From the NCBI GenBank assembly GCA_032629725.1, contig JAFEVB010000010.1:372001-436000 (forward strand): 64,000 nucleotides of DNA, read 5' to 3'. Positions 53,985 to 64,000 of this stretch are shown here, in pieces (positions within the stretch are counted from its first letter, which is position 1; each line of letters starts with the position of its first letter). Below the pieces are notes generated by a model that was not told the origin of the DNA, searched no databases, and worked only from the letters and a program-made list of their open reading frames with translations. A program made the translations under genes and the position numbers. The DNA comes from Gremmenia infestans. Its lineage: Eukaryota > Ascomycota > Leotiomycetes > Helotiales > Hamatocanthoscyphaceae.

Positions 53985-56381
53985 ACTGGCCGAGGCTGCT
54001 GGTTTATTATATCAATGAAACAAAAACCTTTCCTTAGATGTATAAAAGAACTCAAGGAGCGTCGACGACACAGTTTGTCACAGCGTGGACACTTTTGACA
54101 CGAGCCTGAGGCTGAGTGTTGCCGTCTTTCCTTATTGGATTAACCAATGAGCTGCTGCTTCTTATAGGAGCCAGGGGGTTTCGACACCCTGTTATAACAG
54201 GACGGCAGGAATAAGCAGCATAAGCAGTAAACCACAAATGATTCCACAAATGCCCGAAACGGAATGGGGTGTCTAAATGACGTCTTTCTCAGCCTTACAC
54301 AGGCATGACAAACTTATACTTCTTACTAAAGCAGCCAAGGACAAAACAAAAGGCTTCGGATAGCCCCGAGTGGATCAGTCAACTCGACTAGAACTTCCAA
54401 GGGGAAGTTATGCTTAACGTGGACATCCACACCCTGGAAATGAGGAAAGTTGTCGCGAGACCCTTCTCCATCGAGTCCCAAGCTGACATAATCTCGATTG
54501 GCATTCAATATCAAGATATACTCGAAGCTATACTTGACCTGCAGACCAGCATACTTCTTAACATAACTGACTAATTCAAATTTGAGATGACCCAAGATAA
54601 CGCACAAGATCCCCATGTTTCATCGCAAGAAGTTGCTTCCTCCACTTGGTCCAGACGGGGTCCATTCCAAAAAGCATGGCCCCCACACGGCATAGAATGA
54701 GTGCACGCAACACTATTTCCGTTGCACCTCAGCGCATTGGAGGATCCAGCAATACGGGATACGGCCGTGTTGATGAAAGTGAACGGAGATCGATCAGTAT
54801 CGCAACTTGTGCGAGTGCTACATCTCTGTATCGTATCGATGGTGTTGGTAGAATGATTACCAGCGGATGGATGAAGTGAAGCACCTCGGCTCGTACATGA
54901 TTGCCTGCATGTTTGGGGCTGAGAGGCTCTCCACAACATACCGTACCGCCCGTATTCTCGTGCTGGATCAATTGGTTGGCAGATATTCCGGCAAGTTGCA
55001 CATTTGGGAAAAGGAGGATGCGCCTCGGCAGGGTGCGCATGTGTTGCTGTTCGAGACTAGAGCATCCTAGCACTTGAAGGAGCCCTGACTGGGAACTAGA
55101 ACCTATGTTCTGCTGTTGTTGCGATCTGCCTGCCACTGTTTGGCATGGGAATAATGGAGAAAGTTGTACTCCGTACCGTGCCTGTGGATTTGATCATAAG
55201 CTAGTCCGGATTGGGAATCACTCCTTCCCTACATCCTCTTCTAATTTTAAGCCTCACCGTTTGTTTTAGTTCATCCTTTGGAACATCCATTCATTCCCCA
55301 TATCTATATGTCCACTCCGCACATCTTGTAATTCAATGTCTTAGGGCTGAACATACTAGTCGTCGAGCTTTTAATTTGGGAATTAACATTTCCGGATCAC
55401 TCTGATTATAAGGACAAAATATTGTTAGTTCAAACCTGTGAGCTCGTCACAAAAACGAAGTATCTTGTGTGTAATGTTAGTCTGTAGAATACTACCCGCT
55501 TTTGGGTGATAGCTTTAGAAGGCTCATGATCAGGTGGAGAACCATGCTTCTATCCTTCCTTTCCACGCTAAGACCAACGTTAGAATCCTCCCTTCCTTCC
55601 TGGCGGCCCGCACCCTGCCGTGTCTCTCCCGTCCCCCCTTCCTGCCTGTATCATGGAGTGGGGTAAGCATTGTATCTTACGATTATTCCCGCATCAATCC
55701 ACGAATCTAATGATCCATACTAGTGAGTCGATCTTTTAAGCATATCTTCGATTCAATACCAAACCCTAATACGAGCACACTGATATACATAAATCTAAAA
55801 CGAGCAACAAACCCATTTTGCTTTGTAGAGACATGCTCTGGGGCTTACTTACTCAATTGCTGTACCAATCATTAAGGGGGTCCGTAGCACACGTGATCAC
55901 TACATTAGTTCATGAACATAGTGTCTGTAATTTCTTCCATGATTATTCTGTCGTTTACGTTTAAGTTTCAGTATTTGACCGCCCCCTAAATGAGTATCAG
56001 CATAGTACCTCCGCACCCTCACGAATCATTTGTTGTTCCTGAAAGCTCGGTCCTCCCTCGGACGGTAAGTTCTTCATCCCAGACCAAATAAAGTCACCGC
56101 AGAGGTTATAGTGCCAGGGCTGATTTTTTACGTCAGCTCTTATTAAAATGTACCTTGGTATTACCCCCCTGGAAAGGGTTTGTTTGGTCTGGCCGTCTGG
56201 ATGAAATTCAATCTCAAAATACATTTTAGATAGACATGAACGACAGCCTATTCTTATTCTTGCAGGCAATTAGATGTTATGTATTTGAAATACATTGAAC
56301 TATATTGTCCTTTAGAGTGCAGATGATTTATATCTGGATGCGTAAGATTGCCTCCAGGGCCCTCTAAAGATCGTTTCCAGT
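53985..56381. other. Long gene-free stretch, one possible coding relic
   Basis: 2.4 kb. TACTCCGTA occurs at 55167-55175. On the minus strand, 54326-54616 (96 codons from an ATG) and neighbouring frames up to 55136 have protein-like composition but no motif I know and no consistent model; I leave them uncalled. The rest shows nothing. Confidence 0.45.
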
Positions 56382-57419
56382 TCAGAGCTTCGTACCTGTC
56401 CCCGTACCAGGTCCTCTTAAGAATCCCCTTTCCCCACCTAAAACCAGGCTAGCATGACTGGCAACGGCCACTACATCCAGCTGTTCATCACAGACCACCA
56501 CTTCCTGACTGACCCTCCCATTAACGATCTCCCCCATCTTGATCCTCAGAAACAACCATTGCCACTCCCCAGATTTTAATGCCTGCACCCCCAAGCCTAG
56601 TGTCGGCACCCAAAACCCGTCCCATTTACCCTCAAACTTACTATTTTCCAAATGCGGTCGGTACGCATCAACCAGAAACGGTATTGCCTCGAGTCCAAAC
56701 GGCTTTTCGTCCAACCAGCGTACCCACATATCGCGCACCAATGGATCGCGGTCAGGATGGCCACAAGTAGAGTCGGAGCCGATGGGGTGCAGCGCGGTCA
56801 TTTTGAATGCAGCGGGCCGGGCGCGCATCATTAGGGGCGAGCATACCCAGGGCTCGCATTCGTCTTTCCTCGGGATGGTTTTCTTATCTATAAGACTCTT
56901 TGTCTCAAAAGTCGGGCCCTGAGAGATGGCGAGATTCGAGTGTGTGATCTGTGCTTCTATACACAAAATTTGGGGTTTGTCAGGAGACTGAGCTTGGAAG
57001 AGGGAAGCGCGGATAGTGCTAAATTGCCGGCCTAGTTTCAAGATTGTGAGGACAATTTGAGCCGGGCCAGGAATGGCGCGGGAGAGGAATGTTGCAAAGA
57101 GGTTGGCTAGATGTGGTTGATTTAATGATGCGTGGTGGAGGGTGAAGTGTTGCGAGGTCGCGTGGGAAAGGAGGGCAAGGAGGTGGCCGCCATGTGGTAC
57201 TGGGGACAGATGAGTGTTTGTGGGGGGAGCATGATGAAGTGACGTACCGTTACCAATACACCAGTCGCGTTTGATATTAGCGTGGTAGAGGTACGCATTT
57301 CCATCAGAAGTAGAGGGGATAGGTGTAATTGCAACGGCTTGAGCAAAAGTGTTCTTGGGAAAATCAACGGGAAGGAGTGGCAAGCCAACCAGGTCGGCAT
57401 CGTCATCGACAATCTTCAT
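56382..57419 (-). CDS. Hotdog-fold acyl-CoA thioesterase-like protein
   Basis: Exons 57419-57248 and 57199-56382 encode 329 residues. A 48-bp intron (GTACGT to CCCCAG) is open in frame, but removing it restores DWCIGNVPHGGHLLALL, the conserved entry to the fungal thioesterase-like hotdog family, followed by NQPHLANLFATFLSRAIPGP and LKLGRQFSTIRASLFQ. The C-terminal half (FWVPTLGLGVQALKSGEWQWLF) is the second hotdog. Such proteins hydrolyse acyl-CoA thioesters or act in related acyl transfer; the substrate is unknown. No peroxisomal SKL-type ending (C-terminus GTKL). The ATG at 57419 is the first in frame. Confidence 0.88.
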   Translation of the reverse strand: MKIVDDDADLVGLPLLPVDFPKNTFAQAVAITPIPSTSDGNAYLYHANIKRDWCIGNGTSLHHAPPTNTHLSPVPHGGHLLALLSHATSQHFTLHHASLNQPHLANLFATFLSRAIPGPAQIVLTILKLGRQFSTIRASLFQAQSPDKPQILCIEAQITHSNLAISQGPTFETKSLIDKKTIPRKDECEPWVCSPLMMRARPAAFKMTALHPIGSDSTCGHPDRDPLVRDMWVRWLDEKPFGLEAIPFLVDAYRPHLENSKFEGKWDGFWVPTLGLGVQALKSGEWQWLFLRIKMGEIVNGRVSQEVVVCDEQLDVVAVASHASLVLGGERGFLRGPGTGTGTKL

Positions 57420-57779
57420 ATTCAGTCTTGCTACCTTCAATCAAAGGAAGTAAGCAGACGGTCTTCGTAATTGATATATAAAGTGCTTTTGGATAACGAA
57501 AAGTCGAAGGGGGAGAGGTTTTCCGGCATGGGGAAATGATCAGTAATCTGTGGCTGGGCTGGTATAATCTTCGTGCATACCCGAGATCCGGGGTTGCGGA
57601 TTAAAAATGAAGCGAGCTTCCCTCTTCAGTAAGCTTGGACTCGGAACACCGACCAGTGCTAAGGCTCACATGACTCTCGAGCAACATGTAGGTAGTCTTG
57701 TGTAGGTAATCTTGACATCGCATCATAAAAGGCATTTTCATATCTATACCCATACTCATATGCACTGCGACAGCCACAG
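57420..57779. other. Short intergenic spacer
   Basis: 360 bp between the thioesterase start and the stop of the 7TM gene, both on the minus strand. Nothing distinct is seen. Confidence 0.5.
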
Positions 57780-59473
57780 TCATTGGTCGATAGAGCGGCT
57801 TTGGTGGCGCACAAGTAGCCCATCATCGCTTGCTGGCGACATGCAGTATTGCGTATCTACCGACGGGGTTTGTCCCTTCTCAAGTTCGCTCATCGCCGGT
57901 TGCTCCAGCTCATGGGTGTTATGGTGTTTTTGGAGCTGCAGATCTGGGGTATTAGCTCCCTCAGTAGTAGACTGAATCGAGTTGATCGTAGACAGCGCCT
58001 GAGGCTGACTGTGCTGGCACAACGTGTCGACGGTTCCGTGGGAATCTCGGGCGGCGGTGGAGAAAAAGTTTGGAACGTTTCGGGCCCAAGACGAGAAATT
58101 AGAATGGGTTTCTCTAGTTTCGGGCCCCGCTCGTGCGACTAGATATCGAGAAAGAACTATTGAACTGTTAATCGTCGTCGATGGAGATCGAAAGAGACCA
58201 CAAACCTGGCAAGGACGCGCCAAGCGCATACATGAACAACTCGATATTATTCATCATGATGAAAGGCGTCTCCTGATAATATGCATCGAAAACCTCAGCT
58301 GTGCGGGTTTCATAGGCGCCGTAAATTCCCACAGCGCTGTAGTGTATTAGTTATAAAGTCTCTGCAGGTTTGGGATGATTCATACCATACGATAGTCCCT
58401 AGAAAAGTAGCCAAAAAACACCACTTTAGGATCCGTCGCTCACGCCCTTGGATATTGCTCCTCTTCAATATAAGCAGTGGTATAAGCATGAGCAGAAGAT
58501 CGATTGGTAAACTCAATCCAATCCATACTGTAGAAATTAGCGTGTTGGACCTCACTCACGGCTTCACAACTTACCCCATCGAAATATATCCCAATTTACA
58601 CAGACAACAGGCTCCACGGACCACCGAAAGTTGCTCAGGAAGGGGCTACATTGAAATACCCAGGCGACTCCCATAGTGACACCGAGAAGCGCAATCAATA
58701 AAGCTAACGCATAGACGCACAACCTCATCTTCTTGAAATGAATTGGAACTGTATTTCATGTTAACAATTTGTGATACTCATTGGCCGGCTTTGTGTCTTA
58801 CGGATCTCAATGAAGCAGAAACAGACAGAAATCTTAATGGAAGAATTGGCAGCATAGTACGCAGACCAGCCAAGTTGCCACTGGGTGCGGTTAGTATTTT
58901 GATGGGGTTTGAAACTTCTCGGAGAGAAATTTTACCTTCCAGTGCCCTTCCAACCATGGTTTCTTTACATTTTGTATATGCAAGCCACTTCCGTTTTTAT
59001 TTGTGAAGATTTGGCTCAAGAGGTATGCTGTGACAAAAAACTATGTCCAATCAGCGAATGTAACTGTAGAGCGTTCCTCTGTGTAGCTGTACCCCTGCTG
59101 CGATCATCCATTTATCGTCCGCACGAAGACGCTTAAGCCTGTGCCATCGATACAAAATCCTTGCAGCTATAAGAATGACTACAGAATCATGTTAGGTTTT
59201 CTCTTTTTTGATTGCATTGGCCATATCGCTCGCTGGTTCAGGGCAATGATTCTCGGGTTTCTAACCACAACAAAAGAAACGATGTAACTGACTAGTTAAG
59301 GAATCGGCAGTGCAGATTGTTGCAAGTTCTAACCTCTGGTGCCATAGCGGCACAGGCGCATTTGGATCGTAGCCGTTGCTGCCGGAAACATAAAAGGTGC
59401 CGTTCGTCTGTGACCCATCCAAAATCGTACAATTGCCAGTGATATAGCATGCCGTGCTATTATTATTGGCCAT
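57780..59473 (-). CDS. Fungal rhodopsin-like 7TM membrane protein
   Basis: Eight exons (59473-59266, 59178-59093, 59040-58936, 58880-58802, 58748-58575, 58527-58386, 58336-58206, 58156-57780) splice to 433 residues with all phases consistent. The extracellular N-terminus has several N-glycosylation sites (NNSTACYITGNCTILDG). Conserved pieces of the fungal 'rhodopsin' domain family are clear: RLRADDKWM, YALALLIALLGVTMGVAWVF, FRWSVEPVVCVNWDIFRWVW, SNIQGRERRILKWCFLATFLG, VGIYGAYETRT and QETPFIMMNNIELFMYALGA. The cytosolic tail of about 125 residues is Gln/His/Ser-rich. These PTH11-related proteins are thought to be receptor-like; no ligand is known and no retinal Lys is implied. Exons 1-3 are the least certain part: the first helix looks short. 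Confidence 0.82.
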
Positions 59474-61118
59474 AATCACATCGTATCGTTCGGGCAACAG
59501 GAGGGCAATGCCGCTATTCTGCACCAAATGCCATTAATTGTTGTAATTGTACGACAGTCTTTCAGGGCATACAGATAGGTACAGACTTGAGTCTGATGGT
59601 GGTTGCGCGGGTGAAGAAATTCAGAGATCCGGAGAACGAGCAACGGCGCAGTATTAAGGTTAAGTGACACCCACGGCCCCTGCCGATACTGGCGAGCACT
59701 ACTGTATCGTATCGTGGCGATAAGAGCAAGACGCAATGGAAGGGGGGGATGGGCGCAACAGGGCGACTGGGGTCCGTCAAGCCTACCGCGGCCCTAGCGA
59801 CCAGGCCCCCTTCAGGGACATGTGAAGAAGCGTCGGCATTCGCTGTGGCGTATGTCCCCTCCGGGGTCTCTACAACGGCATAAGGTTATTTCCGTAATCC
59901 GTACCTACGCTTGGTTGAGTGAGGAGTTTGACTTGCTGGGTGGCGGAGGAGTGTGGGCAAAAAAGGGTGATAAAGATGCAGGATGTATATAAGGAGGCTG
60001 GGCTGGCCGGAAACAGCATACTACCCGATTTTTCCAGATGCTTTCCGTGTCAAGATGCTAGTCCGTGCCATTTGAGCCGGCCGCTTGTCTCTTTTCTGTG
60101 TCTTGCAGAAATGCAGACGCTGGAGCGGAGCTGAAGATGCCAACCGTCTCGTGCAGCGTATCAGAAGATACCCTTGACTTTTTATGGGCACTGGTGGGGG
60201 CAGACACGGTGTCTTAGTAAGGCTTTTCCTCCGATAGTCAGGCAATTTCCTCCTTCCTATCCAAGCATATCTTGTCCTTACGTACATATTGATGTAATAT
60301 ATATCAGACACAGGACTCGTAGGCCTATAGTATTGACTTTTATTGATGAAGAAAAACTTTCTCGACGCCAGTTTGTCCAATCTAAAGGGTCAGAAAATCA
60401 TAATCACGTGGTTTATATCTAGAGGTACGGAGTAGAACTCCGCGGGAAAGCTTTAATCCTAGCCTGGCTCAACGACACTTCGTCAAGAATCTCACTTCAT
60501 CAACTAATCGTGTCCCCATGCCCTACAGGAGAGTGGGGGAAAACTTGGACCACCACTCACATAGGGTAGGGGGACACGATCAAAGGTGATATACACCCAA
60601 AGATTCTCATCTTCTTAATACCTCAGACTGAAGAGGAAGAAAAGGTCGAAATTGAATGACGCGAAGCAAATGTTCAAGTGAACTCTCCGTGTGACTCTGC
60701 CATTCGCAGTTTCCCGGACGAAAAGAAATGCGCAAACTTTGCTACAAAGCATCGTGAATTGTTGCAGGTAATAGAAATTATTGTCTTGTGCTGCGGGTGT
60801 TTTCGTTGGGGATGCTAGTCTTGTGGATAGTCGTGTGGAGTTTATCTGTAGGTATCAATTTTGTTATGTCTTGTCGTGCCGAGTTGCTTGCTACTGGAAT
60901 AGAAGATATACAGCGGATCGGTGAATGGTGGACCTTGCTGCTTTCTAAAGCCTCTCTCTCTGTTGCCGAAAAAGGTTTGCCCTCTTCTTCCAATCCGACT
61001 TCTTCCAATTTCATGATTACTCCCTCATCCTGATATTCGGTCTCTATATGCGTTGACCGAGTCAACACACCAAAATTGCGTCTTGTCTTCAATTTAGAAT
61101 CGCATTCTCGCACCTAAC
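59474..61118. other. Intergenic, 9-mer site, no gene seen
   Basis: 1.65 kb between the 7TM start and the secreted paralogue pair. TACGGAGTA is at 60426-60434 and a CACGTGG core at about 60403-60409. Open frames here are short and mutually overlapping. Confidence 0.5.
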
Positions 61119-62009
61119 ATGTCCCAGTCTGCCATGAAGATTATCCTGCTAGTCCTTTCAATTCTGTCGCTTGCTGTCGCTTTGCAAGTTCATTTTTCTC
61201 CTATCATCGAAGCAGATACTCCCTTCCGAGTAGATGTTATCAGCGACCTCAGCAATGGCCCATCATCCGTTGATGCGAAGTACGACTTATCGCCTCGTTT
61301 TGGGCATCAAGAGGCCCGCCGACATTGAATCAAACAATGCATGCGTTCTTGAAGGACCAAGATCGATGTCCGGAACAATAGATGACGACAAATTTATGGT
61401 ATCAATTCCCTACGTGGTCCTACCTTCTGGGGAGACATACACAATTGCCGCAATCCCATACAACAATGCCGATACTATTTGCCAACATTTGAACAACCCG
61501 CAAGATGATCCTAGTGGTTTTACAATTTGACTGAGGGCGGTACCGAATGGTCTGCATTTGAGCAATTGGCCCCATTCAATATACTCAATTTATATCCTTA
61601 TATTCCGTGCTCTTCGTATGAGTGTGTCAGGGGTTGTAATACGAAAAATTGGCCATCAAATCGAGATACTGCCGAAAATCTCGGGGATTATAGGTCGACC
61701 TACAATTGCATTTTAACATGCCCGTTCGTCAAGCTTCCAACCTTCGACGATGCCTTCTGTAACCCGAATGGCTCGAGTTCCACATCGACCAACCCGACTG
61801 CTGATCCCACGCAGACCTCAACATTACTCAGCTCGACTGCCACGCTCAATTATGCCGCAACGGGAACCCAGGAACCGCCAATCGTAGTTACCAATGGACC
61901 CTCAGTTCGCGCAAAATCCGGAGGCATGGCTTTGGATGGGATTCGCAAGGCATTCACGGGCGCGGTCTTGGTTTTCGTGTCTAGTTTGGTGGGCGGACTG
62001 TTGTACTAA
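61119..62009 (+). pseudogene. Secreted GPI-type protein, copy 1, two frame breaks
   Basis: A signal peptide (MKIILLVLSILSLAVAL after an upstream ATG at 61119) is followed by SPIIEADTPFRVDVIS in frame 1. At about 61281-61290 the reading must shift by one base to enter YRLVLGIKRPADIESNNACV, open to about 61515, and at the T4 run 61518-61521 it shifts back into NLTEGGTEWSAFEQLA and CTKxW..Cys-rich sequence to the stop at 62009, ending in a hydrophobic GPI-type tail (TGAVLVFVSSLVGGLLY). The fold resembles a Leotiomycete family of secreted proteins with YRVxL..., a (G/S)xGxYxI-like strand and a Cys-rich end. No splice pair explains the shifts without losing conserved residues. Either the gene is dead or the assembly has two indels. 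Confidence 0.65.
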
Positions 62010-62660
62010 GGGGCTGTTCTGGACGGGGCAGCAATTGTTTGGTATTATGGAGAGAAGGAATTGCAAGAACGGATCAGATTGATAAAGGACGACAACAGCC
62101 AAGACACGACTAACATCGACCATCATTCTTTCTCCCAGCACGCAATCTCGAACCTGGTGCCCACGGGGAAGACCACATACAAAATATGGCGACTCTCTTC
62201 AGTCATGTTATCTAACGAAAACTGGTGGATTTGAAGCTGTCAAGTGGGTGGGGCGTGATCATTTCAACGGTCTTGGGTCAAAATTGGAGAAGACTGCGGA
62301 GTAATGGTGCGAATCACTGAATTGGATACAAAACAGCATCTGTCAAGTCATTCTTGCATCTCAGTTCTTTGGTTTCCCCTTCATGCTGTGAAAGCGTGAG
62401 CTTTGACCCACCTGTAATCTACATCTAACCTCTCCTCTACCTGCCTCTACCTTTCAGCAAAGCAAAAATGAATTGTGAATTCCTACCCAGGGCATGTGAT
62501 TCATATAATTTTACAGTGAATCACTCGCTTGGCCCTCTTACCACGCTTGCATTTTATCAATCCTTGTGTCTTGATACTCACGACGCTTCAAATACAACCA
62601 TATCCGCTATTTCGCAACATTTTCTTTGCTTTGCAACAATACCGTACACATATCGTGAAG
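62010..62660. other. Intergenic between tandem paralogues
   Basis: 651 bp. The CT-rich segment at 62430-62455 is probably the leader of the next gene; nothing else is seen. Confidence 0.5.
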
Positions 62661-63727
62661 ATGTCTCCATTCAGCATGAAAACCCTTCTCTTGCTACTTT
62701 CCAGCATCTCCCTCACCCTCGCATCTCGTTACGATAATAGTACATATGGCGCTTATTTCGAAGTCCCTAGCCTGATCGTAGCCGACACCGACGTTAAAAT
62801 CCACGTCCCAAATGGTTCTTTTATCCGGAACACCCAAGCATCCACTCAAAGTGCCTATGAAGGAGACTTCGACGCCTACCGTGTAGTTCTCACATAGACC
62901 CTGATAACCCCGATATAATCCTCCAGTGCACCCTGAACGAAACTCCCTTCCACCCTGCCACCACTTCTGGTGCAGATATCACAATCCGCATTCCATCTTC
63001 AATCGGTCCCGCAGGCCCCTCCTATTTCATCGACATTGTGGAATACATTAGCGCGGCAGTGATGGACTCTTGCGGAATTTACATTACCGAATATGATGCT
63101 GCGACCAGCAGCTTTTTTAACTTTACTGGCGCAACAGGCAAGTACAGCCAGGGCGAATTGGACGGAAATCGGATCACATATGACTCTCCTCTGCTTTGTA
63201 CGGCACTTGGGTGCGCGAGGAATTGCACTGAAGCTTTCTACCCAGCAAACAAGAATGCGTATGGCGATAACATTCTTTTCAAATCAACATTCGAATGTAT
63301 TGCTGCTTGTCCAGGGAATACCCATATGACCTGGGACGAGCATTTGACCTACTACACAAGGGCTTCAAAGTGTGGTGCTTATGATACTGCGAATAGTCCT
63401 TCGAGTACATTTATTTCGAGCACTTATGGAACGACACTCCCAACGGACAGCGGGACGTCCGAAAGACCCTCTACGACAACGACGAGTGGTGCTACGAAAG
63501 CTACAGATAGCGCCTCTGCTGGAACAACAGGAGACTCACCTTCGGGATCCAGCTCAACCCACGCATCTTCGACTTCGACTTCCACCTCAATCTCTACAAC
63601 CAACGCACCTCCGACACCCACTCCAACACCGTCACACTCCGCAGCCAATCATTGCTCATATGACGCCACACCTCTTGGTATCGTAATGCTCTGGGGATTG
63701 TGCTTGGCGATTAGTAGTATGTTATGA
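62661..63727 (+). pseudogene. Secreted GPI-type protein, copy 2, one frame break
   Basis: ATG at 62661 (or 62676) opens with signal peptide MKTLLLLLSSISLTLAS, then VPSLIVADTDVKIHVPNGSF and DFDAYRVVL. At 62889-62897 the frame meets TAG, while a shift of one base continues DPDNPDIILQCTLNETPFHP and stays open to 63727. The later part has FFNFTGATGKYSQGELDG, a Cys-rich block (LCTALGCARNCTEAFYP, FECIAACPG), a Ser/Thr-rich stalk and a hydrophobic C-terminal tail (PLGIVMLWGLCLAISSML), fitting a GPI-anchored surface protein. It is a tandem relative of copy 1. A 46-bp intron (GTGCCT to ACATAG) would restore frame but would delete the conserved YRVVL strand, so I favour a one-base lesion or an assembly error. 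Confidence 0.65.
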
Positions 63728-64000
63728 ACAACTATACTCCCCGAAAGCGAGTGATATTTGGAATGGGCAAGCGATTTGCAATGGGATTTTGATAACGACA
63801 GAAGATAATATAAATGCGAGCATGGAATATGCACTCTTTGATGAACCCTTTGTGAATGTGCTTTTCTGGTTTGAACTTTGAACCCTTTGCTTCCTTTCTC
63901 TTTCTTGATCTATTGAAACTCCACTTTAACGATATATCTCCCGTCAATACTTCATAACCCCTTTTTGTGTCGTTCAAATTGTACCGCACGAGTCTAAACC
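63728..64000. other. Window end, 3' flank only
   Basis: AT-rich 3' region of copy 2. No feature is seen before the window ends. Confidence 0.5.

Noticed and set aside
62844..62890. A short intron GTGCCT...ACATAG restoring frame in secreted copy 2
   Set aside because: It would remove the YRVVL strand conserved in copy 1 and in the wider family.
1..64000. CRISPR array, prophage, giant mobile element captain or viral insert
   Set aside because: No regularly spaced repeats, no tyrosine recombinase of the DUF3435 type and no viral hallmark protein was seen on either strand.

Overview
The window looks like chromosomal DNA of a filamentous ascomycete (Pezizomycotina), most likely Leotiomycetes/Helotiales. 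Introns are 41-202 bp, mostly about 50 bp, with GTAAGT-like donors and CTAAC/CTGAC-like branch sites. The gene families are typically fungal: HET, Zn2Cys6, 2EXR, a DHA1 transporter, a fungal rhodopsin-like 7TM protein, an RGS-LOV photoreceptor and Ser/Thr-rich GPI-type wall proteins. A Tc1 element shows RIP-like damage. The lineage call is inference; no rRNA or barcode locus is present. All gene models below were spliced by hand from open frames, splice sites and intron phase, and every intact model keeps frame across its joints.

Layout. 0-1.2 kb: relic of a small secreted-protein gene broken by a 10-bp repeat and a MITE, then an intron-containing tRNA-Leu. 1.9-8.3 kb: divergent isochorismatase-like and DHA1 transporter genes, then a single-pass SH3 membrane protein. 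9.7-17.7 kb: the least explained stretch. Two paralogues of a family I do not recognise (one intact on the minus strand, one decayed on the plus strand, same three intron positions) flank a gene whose product stops just after helicase motif I of a SNF2-like domain. 18.3-20.5 kb: a repeat-rich GPI-type wall protein. 22.1-23.9 kb: a complete-ended but dead Tc1 transposon. 24.7-33.2 kb: an intact eight-exon P450, an RGS-LOV photoreceptor and a Pro/Ser-rich surface protein, all minus strand. 34.2-40.4 kb: a pepsin-like protein lacking its first catalytic Asp, an F-box/TM protein, EXO5 and an SDR. 41.0-50.9 kb: two 2EXR proteins around a HET protein and TAM41. 52.4-59.5 kb: a Zn2Cys6 regulator, a hotdog thioesterase and a 7TM protein. 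61.1-63.7 kb: two tandem secreted/GPI-type paralogues, both with single-base frame breaks.

There is no sign of a single operon-like pathway and no backbone enzyme of a secondary-metabolite cluster. The most promising leads for something undescribed are the paralogue pair with the truncated SNF2-like gene (9.7-17.7 kb) and the RGS-LOV light sensor. Several decayed or frame-broken loci (0.3, 15.7, 16.5, 22.2-23.7, 61.3-62.9 kb) suggest either an accessory-like turnover of genes or, for the single-base shifts, assembly indels; reads would decide.
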